A stretch of DNA of 64,000 bases. Origin: Acidimicrobiales bacterium. GTDB taxonomy: Bacteria > Actinomycetota > Acidimicrobiia > Acidimicrobiales > UBA8592. Made by a program: the position numbers and the translations under genes. Numbering within the stretch: the first letter of the stretch is position 1; every line of letters begins with the position of its first letter. This document shows, one piece after another, positions 40,269 to 49,578 of this stretch. The notes below the pieces were generated by a model, which ran no database searches, was not told the origin of the DNA, and was given only the letters and a program-made list of their open reading frames with translations. The DNA is taken from NCBI GenBank assembly GCA_030740795.1, contig JASLWO010000037.1, forward strand, positions 1 to 64,000, in the 5' to 3' direction.

Positions 40269-41788
40269 TCCAGAATATGTCCTTCATTGCAAGTAACTCC
40301 CTACAAACGCCATCTGTTTCCTGGTCAGGGCTTTTGCCAGCAATAATCCTTGCGGCAGCAGCAATCCTACTTTTAACAATCTGCTCACTTACACCAATCA
40401 AGATTACCAATCAGCAACTAACCATCTATACCTGTGTTGCAGCAGTTGGCAGCCTTGTAGCTACGATTCCACTTTGGTTAAGAGTCCAAGACGAATCAAG
40501 GGGCCCTTTCTCTACCATTTCAGGCGCCTTTGGTATAGATGGGTTCTCTCTTTTCGTGACGATGCTTCTCACCGTCAGCGTCATTCTTGTCTCATGTCTA
40601 GCAGGAGTATTTTTAAAGTCGGAAGACATAGAAGGCCCAGAATCATATGTTCTTCTTCTTCTGTCAGCAACTGGCGGAATAATCATGGCTGGAGCAAATG
40701 ATTTCATAATTCTCTTTTTAGGGATAGAGGTTCTTTCTATATCCGCATATGTACTTGCGGCAATGAACTTAAAGCGAATTCAATCCCAAGAAGCGGGCTT
40801 AAAGTATTTCGTTCTCGGAGCCTTTGCCTCAGGGTTTCTCCTGTATGGAATCGCTCTCCTTTATGGGGCGACAGGATCAACTGAACTAACTGCTATCCGA
40901 AACTTCCTTGTAGATACAGAACTTACAAATGACACTCTGCTCTTAGCGGGACTAGCACTAATCATCGTTGGATTCGCGTTTAAAGTTGCAGCAGTTCCCT
41001 TCCACTTCTGGGCTCCAGACGTATACCAAGGAGCCCCCACACCATTTGTGGCCTACATGGCTTCTGCAATTAAAGCAGCAGGGTTTGCTGCTATGTTGAG
41101 AGTGCTTTATGTGACGTTCGGTCAATATCGGGCTGACTGGCAGCCTGTTATCTATGGAATCGCTATAGCGACGTTACTTCTAGGCTCGCTCCTTGCAATC
41201 GTCCAAACAGACCTAAAGAGAATGCTGGCATATTCATCAATTAGCCACGCCGGCTATCTTCTCGTTGGAACACAAGCCGCATCAGACCAAGGCGTAGCAG
41301 CGGTACTTTTCTACTTAGCCACGTATGCATTCATGGTTATAGGAAGTTTTGCTGTCATATCTTTAAATTCTGGTCCAGCCGGAACCGAAACAGACTTGAA
41401 TTCAGTAACTGGGCTAGCAAATCGGAAACCAATGCTCGCAATTGCTTTCACGGTTTTCCTTCTTGGTCAGGCTGGAATCCCTTTAACATCTGGTTTCTTC
41501 GCTAAATTTTATGTCATCGAAGCAGTTATAGAAGAGGAATCTTTCGGCTTGGCCATTGTAGCGATGCTCGCAGCCGTGATCGGCGCATTTCTTTATCTTC
41601 GTATTCTGGTGAAAATATGGTTGACAAACCAGGAAACCGTTAGCGAAGAGGGAAAGATGATCGTTATCCCCAAGCAGGTATCCTTTGTTCTAACGATAGC
41701 TACAATAGTGACGCTCTTCTTGGGAGTATGGCCTGAACCTCTAGTAGAAATGGTTCAGCGAGCAGTCCCAGTTTTGATGGCGAGTTGA
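40265..41788 (+). CDS. nuoN: NADH-quinone oxidoreductase subunit N (copy 1)
   Basis: GIEVLSISAYVLAA, FHFWAPDVYQGAPTPFVAYMA. Confidence 0.96.
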   Translation: MIQNMSFIASNSLQTPSVSWSGLLPAIILAAAAILLLTICSLTPIKITNQQLTIYTCVAAVGSLVATIPLWLRVQDESRGPFSTISGAFGIDGFSLFVTMLLTVSVILVSCLAGVFLKSEDIEGPESYVLLLLSATGGIIMAGANDFIILFLGIEVLSISAYVLAAMNLKRIQSQEAGLKYFVLGAFASGFLLYGIALLYGATGSTELTAIRNFLVDTELTNDTLLLAGLALIIVGFAFKVAAVPFHFWAPDVYQGAPTPFVAYMASAIKAAGFAAMLRVLYVTFGQYRADWQPVIYGIAIATLLLGSLLAIVQTDLKRMLAYSSISHAGYLLVGTQAASDQGVAAVLFYLATYAFMVIGSFAVISLNSGPAGTETDLNSVTGLANRKPMLAIAFTVFLLGQAGIPLTSGFFAKFYVIEAVIEEESFGLAIVAMLAAVIGAFLYLRILVKIWLTNQETVSEEGKMIVIPKQVSFVLTIATIVTLFLGVWPEPLVEMVQRAVPVLMAS

Positions 41789-41983
41789 CATCATGGATCA
41801 AAAATTTTTTTATTCCCTGACCACGATTAACTTGTTCCCAGAAATGATCCTCAACGAAATCTCCCCCTATCGACTAACAAAAAATACTAAACCTGATTTA
41901 ATCACCTTTAGACGGCTACTCTGGAGTATCTTGGTGCTTTACGCCTTGGTCCAGTTGCCTTCTACTTACTACTATTTAACGAA

Positions 41984-42349
41984 GTGTCCGATTTTCTACG
42001 CAGTTATTTAACGGTCGCCGTTTTCGGTGTTCTGGCATGCGCCCTAGTAGGCGCTTTCGTAGGCCTGAGCGCGCTTATACGACCATCACGCAAACAGGAT
42101 CAAAAATACCTGACTTACGAATCAGGAGTTGACCCAGTTGGTACTGGGTGGGCGCAAAGCAATATCCGATACTACATTTTTGCGTTACTCTTCGTAATGT
42201 TTGATGTTGAGGCAGTATTCATATTCCCATGGGCCACACGTCTAGAGCAATACGGACTGTTTGGACTAGTTGAAATGGCAATCTTTATCTTTATTCTTTT
42301 ATTAGGACTCTTATACGCATGGAGAAAAGGGGTGCTCAAATGGCACTGA
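41984..42349 (+). CDS. nuoA: NADH-quinone oxidoreductase subunit A (copy 2)
   Basis: [44 protein letters not shown] start. Confidence 0.94.
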   Translation: MSDFLRSYLTVAVFGVLACALVGAFVGLSALIRPSRKQDQKYLTYESGVDPVGTGWAQSNIRYYIFALLFVMFDVEAVFIFPWATRLEQYGLFGLVEMAIFIFILLLGLLYAWRKGVLKWH

Positions 42350-42377
42350 TCACCGTTCTCGCGAAAAGGAGGGGAAT

Positions 42378-42878
42378 ATGGGCTTAGTGGAATCCGGCAA
42401 AATGCCCAAACCTCTTACAAAGCTACTCAACATGAGTCGCAGATATTCCATGTGGGTGTACCAATGGGGTTTAGCATGCTGTGCAATTGAAATGGGGGCA
42501 GCCTTTGCTTCCCCTCGCTATGACGTTATGCGACTTGGAGTAATTCCTCTCCCAGCAAGCCCAAGACAAGCCGATTTCCTTGTGGTCTCAGGGACTGTTA
42601 CGGACAAGATGGCGCCAGCAGTTCGAAGACTCTGGGAACAAATGCCCGACCCAAAGTACGTAATCTCAATGGGGTCGTGTGCTAATTGCGGAGGCCCATA
42701 TTGGGACTCATACTCAGTAACTAAAGGAGTGGACCAAATTATCCCAGTTGATGTTTATGTTCCTGGATGCCCACCAAGACCCGAAGCTTTATTAGAGGGA
42801 ATTGTATTACTCCAGGAAAGAATCATGAATGAGGATATGGCTGAACGATGGAAAGGTGATCCAATTGTTGTCGAATAA
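42378..42878 (+). CDS. nuoB: NADH-quinone oxidoreductase subunit B (copy 2)
   Basis: [54 protein letters not shown]. Confidence 0.97.
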   Translation: MGLVESGKMPKPLTKLLNMSRRYSMWVYQWGLACCAIEMGAAFASPRYDVMRLGVIPLPASPRQADFLVVSGTVTDKMAPAVRRLWEQMPDPKYVISMGSCANCGGPYWDSYSVTKGVDQIIPVDVYVPGCPPRPEALLEGIVLLQERIMNEDMAERWKGDPIVVE

Positions 42879-42919
42879 ACGAACCACGCTTCGCCTTTAC
42901 CCTAGAGAAGGGAAGATCC

Positions 42920-43684
42920 ATGTCTGAGATACCTGAACACCTCCTCAAACGCGCACAAGCAGCGAGAGAAAAAGCTGAATCAAGTCAAGAACCAACAGAT
43001 AACGCGTCCCCTACCAAAGAGACAAATAGCCAGACTACCGTCGCTGTCGCAGATGAAAGCCCAATACAAGAAATAGATGAAAAGGCAGAAGAAATTCTAG
43101 AAAGAATTAGTAAAGGTCTCGGGCAAAAACTTATATCATCTCACATAGCTCCCAATAGAGGTTTATGGATACGCGTCTCCAGCGATGATTGGCGAGAGAC
43201 GGCACAATTCCTTCGGGACCAACTCGATTGCCGATTCTTTGACTGGCTATCGGTTATTGACTGGATGCCATCACCATATGGAAGAGAATTAGAAACCGAA
43301 CAAGACGTAGACTCACAAGCTGAAAGAATTGAGGATCAACCCATAGAGTGGGGTTACACAGGCGGAAAAACAAGATTTCAACTTATAACCCGGGTCTACT
43401 CAATATCCTTAGGGATAGGGGTAATGGTCAAAGCAGATTTAGATGACCATAATCCGCGAGCACTGTCACTTATCCCTGTTTATCCAGGAGCAAACTGGCA
43501 TGAACGAGAAGCGCGTGAAATGTTCGGGGTTACATTTGATGAACATCCAGATTTGAGAAACATATACCTTCCAGGTGATTTTGAAGGCCACCCGCTTAGA
43601 AAAGACTACCCACTTCTTTCAAGAAGAATAAAGCCTTGGCCTGGAATTGTGGATGTAGAAGCAATGCCTGGAGAAGAGAAATGA
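42920..43684 (+). CDS. nuoC: NADH-quinone oxidoreductase subunit C (copy 2) with N-terminal IPEHLLKR tag
   Basis: MSEIPEHLLKRAQAAREKAE...; EREAREMFGVTFDEHPDLRNIYLPGDFEGHPLRKDYPL. Confidence 0.94.
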   Translation: MSEIPEHLLKRAQAAREKAESSQEPTDNASPTKETNSQTTVAVADESPIQEIDEKAEEILERISKGLGQKLISSHIAPNRGLWIRVSSDDWRETAQFLRDQLDCRFFDWLSVIDWMPSPYGRELETEQDVDSQAERIEDQPIEWGYTGGKTRFQLITRVYSISLGIGVMVKADLDDHNPRALSLIPVYPGANWHEREAREMFGVTFDEHPDLRNIYLPGDFEGHPLRKDYPLLSRRIKPWPGIVDVEAMPGEEK

Positions 43685-44856
43685 GTATGACCTCAGAGAG
43701 TGACCAATTGGCGTACATCGCTTCACAGGCTGCGGACGCTCGAGTAAATGTTGAGGTTGAAACCGACGAAGGAATGACACTGAATTTAGGGCCTCAACAC
43801 CCAGCAACCCACGGGACCCTTCGCATCATTGCAAAACTTGACGGAGAAAAAGTAGTAGCGGCAGAACCAATCATGGGATACATGCACCGAGGTTATGAAA
43901 AATTAACAGAAGTAAGAACGTACCCTCAAGTCACGACACTCGTTAACAGAATTGACTGGTTAGGGAGTTTCGCAAACGAAGTACCTTTTATCTTGGCAGC
44001 AGAACAACTTATGGAAGTTGAAGCACCTCCGCGTGCCCAATGGATCAGGACAATATTATTTGAACTCAGCCGAATAGCGAATGTATGCCTCTTCCTTGGA
44101 GATATGGCAGTCCAAATAGGAGCGACAACACCTGTCTTCTACGCCTTCAGAGATCGAGAATTCGTTCTTAATCAAATAGAACGTGTCACTGGAGGTCGGT
44201 TCCATCCTAACTTTGACCGAATCGGAGGACTCAAAGATGATCTTCCAAAAGGGTGGATTGAAGAAACACGAGGCGCTTTAAATCGAATGACAGATTTCTG
44301 CGACGAGATGGAAGAACTTGTCCTCGGAAATGAGATATTCCAAGCACGAACCAGGGGAATTGGAACCATACCAAGTGACGTCGCATTGGCTTATGGCCTA
44401 TCTGGAGCTAACCTCAGAGCTTCCGGAATCGATTGGGACATCCGCCGCGATGCAAACGTAGGATTGGTTTATGACCAAGTTGATTGGAAGGTCTGGACTC
44501 ATCCCGATGGCGACTCATTTGCTCGATTCTGGGTACGACTCCAAGAAACCCGAGAAGCTTGTAACATCATTGACCAGTTACTAGGGACAATACCTTCAGG
44601 ACCGATTATGGCAAAAGTGCCAAGAATTATTAAAGTCCCCCCCGGTGAAGCTTATGTAGCGACAGAAAACCCACTCGGAGAAATGGGTTTCTACGTAGTT
44701 AGCAAAGGGGACCTTACCCCGTTTAGAGTAAAGATTCGATCAGCGAGCTTTTCAAACATGTCAATCGCCCCTTGGGTGCTTAAAGACGTTTTCGTCCCAG
44801 ATATCATTTCAATACTCGCGTCCCTATATTTCATACTTGGAGATATAGACCGATGA
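43684..44856 (+). CDS. nuoD: NADH-quinone oxidoreductase subunit D (copy 2)
   Basis: NLGPQHPATHGTLRI, HRGYEKLTE, PRAQWIRTILFELSRI. Confidence 0.94.
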   Translation, partial: SMTSESDQLAYIASQAADARVNVEVETDEGMTLNLGPQHPATHGTLRIIAKLDGEKVVAAEPIMGYMHRGYEKLTEVRTYPQVTTLVNRIDWLGSFANEVPFILAAEQLMEVEAPPRAQWIRTILFELSRIANVCLFLGDMAVQIGATTPVFYAFRDREFVLNQIERVTGGRFHPNFDRIGGLKDDLPKGWIEETRGALNRMTDFCDEMEELVLGNEIFQARTRGIGTIPSDVALAYGLSGANLRASGIDWDIRRDANVGLVYDQVDWKVWTHPDGDSFARFWVRLQETREACNIIDQLLGTIPSGPIMAKVPRIIKVPPGEAYVATENPLGEMGFYVVSKGDLTPFRVKIRSASFSNMSIAPWVLKDVFVPDIISILASLYFILGDIDR

Positions 44857-45890
44857 TTGATCTCCTCGCGTTAAGCCCAGCATGGTGGCAAGAAACATTC
44901 TTAATAAAAGTACCGATAGGGCTATTAGCTGTGCTCTTACCAGCAGGGACAATTGTTTACCTTTACTTGTTCAAAGCAATCTCTTTCATGCAAAGTCGTT
45001 TAGGCCCCATGGAAGCAGGTCCATACGGGTCGTTACAGCTCCTGGCAGAAGTGGGTAAATGGATTCAGAAAGAAGATATCTTTCCATCAAAAGCAGACAA
45101 ATTCGTTTTTGCAGCCGCTCCCTTCGTTGTCTTAATGTCAACTTTCTTACTGGTTGTTGTAATACCCGCTGGCCCAGATGCTTTATTTGTGGATCTTGAC
45201 GCAGGCATATATTTTGCGATGGCGATCTCATCAGTATCAGTAATTGGAATTCTCATGGCCGGTTGGTCATCTGCTAATAAATACTCTCTGCTGGGAGGGA
45301 TCCGAGCAGCGGGACAATTGATAGCGTACGAACTTCCTCTGATACTTGCAGTCGTAGGAGTTGTTATCCAAGCAGGAACTATGAATATGCAGGGAATAGT
45401 TCTCTCTCAAGCTGAAGGAGAAATTTTTGGATGGGGAGGAATTGGAAACCCATTTATTCTCACACAATTCATTGGATTCGCAATCTTTATGATCGCCGTG
45501 CAGGCTGAACTAACCCAAGCCCCATTTGATATGCCGGTTGCTGAATCAGAGCTAGTAACTGGCTACCTAACTGAATACTCAGGTATAAGGTTTCTGCTTT
45601 TCTTTATAGGCGAATTCGCATCAGCGGGTGTCTTCTCCGCAATCGCTGCAGTCTTATTTTTTGGAGGATGGTACGTTCCAGGAATAGATCCAGCTAACCA
45701 GATATTTAATGTCATAGGACCTTTAGTACTAGCTGCAAAGATGATGCTTATCGCTTTCCTTATCTTCTGGTTCCGGTTTACATTCCCTCGGTTTAGAGAA
45801 GATCAATTGCAACGCCTTGCTTGGAAATTCCTCATACCATTAAGCCTTGCCAACATCGCTTTAACCGGTGTCCTTAAGGTGGCAGCATGA
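44853..45890 (+). CDS. nuoH: NADH-quinone oxidoreductase subunit H (copy 2)
   Basis: MQSRLGPMEAGPYGSLQLLAEVGK, AELTQAPFDMPVAESELVTGYLTEYS. Confidence 0.95.
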   Translation: MIDLLALSPAWWQETFLIKVPIGLLAVLLPAGTIVYLYLFKAISFMQSRLGPMEAGPYGSLQLLAEVGKWIQKEDIFPSKADKFVFAAAPFVVLMSTFLLVVVIPAGPDALFVDLDAGIYFAMAISSVSVIGILMAGWSSANKYSLLGGIRAAGQLIAYELPLILAVVGVVIQAGTMNMQGIVLSQAEGEIFGWGGIGNPFILTQFIGFAIFMIAVQAELTQAPFDMPVAESELVTGYLTEYSGIRFLLFFIGEFASAGVFSAIAAVLFFGGWYVPGIDPANQIFNVIGPLVLAAKMMLIAFLIFWFRFTFPRFREDQLQRLAWKFLIPLSLANIALTGVLKVAA

Positions 45891-45942
45891 TAGAAATCAA
45901 TCTAACTAAACCCAATCAACAAGCGATTGGAGGCCACTTCTG

Positions 45943-46479
45943 ATGTCACAATTGCCGGGAATTCTAAAGGGACTAAAAGTTACCTTTAAAACAATGATGA
46001 AAACCCTATTCCCTGGGGGACTCTTAAAGCCAATACCAAAGCCAAGCGAAGGAGCACTTACTGTTCAGTACCCTCATGTCAAGGAAGCGCCGCCGTCGCG
46101 AGCCCGTGGCGTAATAGCACTCCATGAAGGTAACTGCACAGCGTGCATGCTGTGCGCAAGAGAATGCCCAGACTGGTGCATTTACATTGAAGGTCATAAA
46201 GAACTAGCCCCACCAAGGCGAGAAGGTGGCAAACCTCGTCAAGTTAATGCTATTGATCGCTTTGATATTGACTTCTCGTTGTGCATGTTTTGTGGAATTT
46301 GCGTGGAAGTCTGCCCATTTGATGCATTATTTTGGACACCAGAATATGAATTCTCCGAACTAAAATTAGCTGACCTTCTACACGACAAAGAACGGCTTGG
46401 AGAATGGATGGAAACCGTGCCAGACTTTGAAGAGTACGAAGACGGGTCCGAACAGAAGGTCAGGAAGGTACCACGCTGA
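45943..46479 (+). CDS. nuoI: NADH-quinone oxidoreductase subunit I (copy 2)
   Basis: [31 protein letters not shown]. Confidence 0.95.
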   Translation: MSQLPGILKGLKVTFKTMMKTLFPGGLLKPIPKPSEGALTVQYPHVKEAPPSRARGVIALHEGNCTACMLCARECPDWCIYIEGHKELAPPRREGGKPRQVNAIDRFDIDFSLCMFCGICVEVCPFDALFWTPEYEFSELKLADLLHDKERLGEWMETVPDFEEYEDGSEQKVRKVPR

Positions 46480-46976
46480 TGGTCGCACAAAACGTTTTCT
46501 TCTCCATCCTCGCCCTTTTGATGATTGCTTCCGCCTTAAAGGTTGTATCAACCAAAAACATCGTTCATGCCGCACTCTGGCTAGTTCTTGTCTTAGCGGG
46601 GGTCGCTGGCCAATTTCTTCTCCTCGGAGCCGAATTCGTCGGAGTAACACAAATACTCGTATACATCGGCGCAGTAATAGTCCTACTTCTTTTCGGAGTG
46701 ATGCTGACTAAAGCGAATATCGGTGAAGAAGAAAATATCAATATGCCCAATAGAGCCATTCCCGCTGTTATAGCCACGTTAATGTTCGCAGTTATGTCTT
46801 ATTCCATCATTGATAGTTTCCGCGGAGAAAAACTTCCGAAAGAAACAGTAACAAACGCCGCGACCGTTTCCGACTCAATCTTTTCCGACTTCATAATTCC
46901 CTTCGAAGCAGTTTCCGTCCTCCTTCTCGCAGCGTTAATTGGTGCGGTTGTAATAGCTAGAAAGGAAACGGCATGA
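46479..46976 (+). CDS. nuoJ: NADH-quinone oxidoreductase subunit J (copy 2)
   Basis: NIVHAALWLVLVLAGVAGQFLLLGAEFVGVTQILVYIGAVIVLLLFGVML. Confidence 0.94.
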   Translation: MVAQNVFFSILALLMIASALKVVSTKNIVHAALWLVLVLAGVAGQFLLLGAEFVGVTQILVYIGAVIVLLLFGVMLTKANIGEEENINMPNRAIPAVIATLMFAVMSYSIIDSFRGEKLPKETVTNAATVSDSIFSDFIIPFEAVSVLLLAALIGAVVIARKETA

Positions 46977-47272
46977 CAATTACGCAGTATCTACTTCTAA
47001 GCTCTGTTCTTTTTTGCATAGGCATTTATGGAGTTCTTTCCCGTAAAAACGGAGTGATGGTGCTTATGTCAATCGAGTTAATACTCAACGCCGTGAACAT
47101 CAACCTGGTCGCTTTTTCAGCTTTGACAGACAACATCGCAGGAGAAGTATTTGCATTATTCATAATCGCTATCGCAGCAGCTGAGGTTGGAGTTGGACTC
47201 GCAATAGTCCTTCTTATATTCCGTAACAAGCAGAGTGTTGATTTGTCAGAAATCGATCAGATGAAGGGATGA
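46973..47272 (+). CDS. nuoK: NADH-quinone oxidoreductase subunit K (copy 2)
   Basis: GVMVLMSIELILNAVNINLVAF. Confidence 0.95.
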   Translation: MTITQYLLLSSVLFCIGIYGVLSRKNGVMVLMSIELILNAVNINLVAFSALTDNIAGEVFALFIIAIAAAEVGVGLAIVLLIFRNKQSVDLSEIDQMKG

Positions 47273-49566
47273 TGATGATAAATCTACTAGCACTTACCTC
47301 ACCCATTCCATCCAAAACCGTTCAAGCAGGAGGTTGGTTCCTAGAGACCGCTTGGTTAATACCTGCCTTACCTGCTATTTCGTTTGTTCTGATTTTGTTC
47401 TTTGGCAAAAGAATGAAATACAAGGGAGCTGAATTCGGGATAATTTCAATAGCGATAGCATTTATTCTTGCGATTTGTTGCGCTGGTCAATGGATAAATC
47501 AAGTAAACAACGCCGGGAACAATCATGGTCAAGAACAACACCACAATGATGACCATGGAGAAGAACATCACGAAGCTCTAAGTACAGAAAAAATAGAAAT
47601 AGCATCTCCTGAGGACATTACGATTTACGCAGCAGAAGAAAAAGATGGCGGACACGAGTCAGTAGGGGTAGATGCTGTAATACAGAGATTTACTTGGTGG
47701 GAAAGTGGGGGCAGAACTTTCCAAGTGGGGATAATGGTTGATGGGCTCACTGTAATGATGCTCTTTGTAGTGACCGCAATCTCACTTCTTGTTCACATCT
47801 ATTCAACTGATTATGTTTCAGGTGACAGAAGGTACACGCATTATTTTGCATTTCTTAGTTTGTTTTCCTCTTCAATGCTTTTCTTTGTCCTCAGCGAAAA
47901 TGTTCTACAGACCATAGTTGGATGGGAACTCGTAGGTGTATGTTCGTTTGCTTTAATTGGACACTGGTGGGAAGAGAAACCCAACTCAGATGCTGCATTG
48001 AAAGCCTTTCTAACAAACCGAGTCGGGGATATAGGGCTATTAATCGGTATGACAATTCTTTTCTGGTCCGCAGGAAGTTGGAGCATTGTTGATATCAATA
48101 TGGCTGCAATAAATCACGATATAGGCCATTCAACCCTACTCATAGCCTCACTATGTTTAACAGCTGCTGTGATGTCGAAATCTGGACAATTTATTCTTCA
48201 CACATGGCTTCCTGACGCGATGGCCGGGCCAACACCCGTTTCGGCGCTTATACATGCTGCAACCATGGTTGTCGCTGGGATATATATGGTGGCGCGCCTG
48301 TATGGTGTTTTCTTTGAAGGGTACGATATCGCTGGTTCAAGTTTCAACGTGTTAGCACTAGTCGGTTCCGTTACCCTAGTAGGTGCCGGCTTGCTCGCAT
48401 TCGTCCAAGACGATATAAAGAAAGTGCTTGCTTACTCAACAGTTTCGCAACTGGGATATATGGTCATGGCATTGGGTGTTGGAGCATGGACAGCGGCGGT
48501 TTTCCACCTATTCACACACGCATTCTTCAAAGCCGGCCTATTCCTAGGCGCTGGTTCGGTAAGCCACTCAGTTCATAGCTTCGACATGAAGAAATCAATG
48601 GGCGGGATGAGAAAATTTATGCCGACCACATATAAAACATTCGTAATCTGCACGATCGCGCTTATGGGACTTCCTCCTCTCGCTGGTTTCTGGTCCAAAG
48701 ACGAAATTCTTGTTGGCACTGGAGGTTGGGGTCTCTTTGGAGGGACAGGAGGAAACGGGACATACACTTTCGCACTAGTGATGGGAATCATAGGAGCAGC
48801 GTTGACGTGCGCTTATATGACGAGGGTTATCTACCTTACGTTCTTCGGTGAATTCCGAGGTGACACTCACGAGCATGGCGAACCTCACGAATCAGGAAAG
48901 AGAATTACTGTACCGCTCATAATTCTTGCAACTATGGCCGTTGGGGCAGGTTTCCTAAATCTCCCAGTCGGTTTCTTAACAGGAAACGAAACAGGTTGGC
49001 AGGAACGGTTTGGACATTATGTTGAACCCGTTGCCGCATATTTCCCACCAATCTCGCACGGAACGCCTAGTTGGTCTCTTGCAATTGTCTCTACTCTTGT
49101 AGCGGTATCCGGGGTAGCTTTAGCTGCTCACTATTTCTTCGTAAAGGTAAAAGCGCAAAGCCCAGCAGCTACGGAATTAACAAATGGCTTAACTTCTAAA
49201 AATAAACTTGCCAAAGCAGGGCACACAGTTCTCAAACAGAAATACTATCTGGACCACTTATACACCGACATTATCGCTAACGGGACTAAAGGTCCTGTAG
49301 CTGATGCGGCGTATTGGACAAATCAAAAGGGCATTGATGAAGTTGTCAACCAGGTAGGGAAACAGGTGACGAGATCTGCCACTTTTGTGTATGAGAAAAT
49401 TGATCAAAACTTGGTTGATGGTGTGGTAAACCTTTCAGGTAAAGCTTCTGAAGGGCTTGGTGAAACCACACGTACTATTATCCAGCGCGGCAAAGTTCAC
49501 CAATACGCCGCCATTATGTTCGCAGCCACCACAATTTTGGCTGGCTTATTTATTGTGTTTGTCTAG
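47269..49566 (+). CDS. nuoL: NADH-quinone oxidoreductase subunit L (copy 2) with His-rich loop
   Basis: WELVGVCSFALIGHWW, LPDAMAGPTPVSALIHAATMVVAGIYM. Confidence 0.95.
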   Translation: MMMINLLALTSPIPSKTVQAGGWFLETAWLIPALPAISFVLILFFGKRMKYKGAEFGIISIAIAFILAICCAGQWINQVNNAGNNHGQEQHHNDDHGEEHHEALSTEKIEIASPEDITIYAAEEKDGGHESVGVDAVIQRFTWWESGGRTFQVGIMVDGLTVMMLFVVTAISLLVHIYSTDYVSGDRRYTHYFAFLSLFSSSMLFFVLSENVLQTIVGWELVGVCSFALIGHWWEEKPNSDAALKAFLTNRVGDIGLLIGMTILFWSAGSWSIVDINMAAINHDIGHSTLLIASLCLTAAVMSKSGQFILHTWLPDAMAGPTPVSALIHAATMVVAGIYMVARLYGVFFEGYDIAGSSFNVLALVGSVTLVGAGLLAFVQDDIKKVLAYSTVSQLGYMVMALGVGAWTAAVFHLFTHAFFKAGLFLGAGSVSHSVHSFDMKKSMGGMRKFMPTTYKTFVICTIALMGLPPLAGFWSKDEILVGTGGWGLFGGTGGNGTYTFALVMGIIGAALTCAYMTRVIYLTFFGEFRGDTHEHGEPHESGKRITVPLIILATMAVGAGFLNLPVGFLTGNETGWQERFGHYVEPVAAYFPPISHGTPSWSLAIVSTLVAVSGVALAAHYFFVKVKAQSPAATELTNGLTSKNKLAKAGHTVLKQKYYLDHLYTDIIANGTKGPVADAAYWTNQKGIDEVVNQVGKQVTRSATFVYEKIDQNLVDGVVNLSGKASEGLGETTRTIIQRGKVHQYAAIMFAATTILAGLFIVFV

Positions 49567-49578
49567 GAGAAACCTGAT

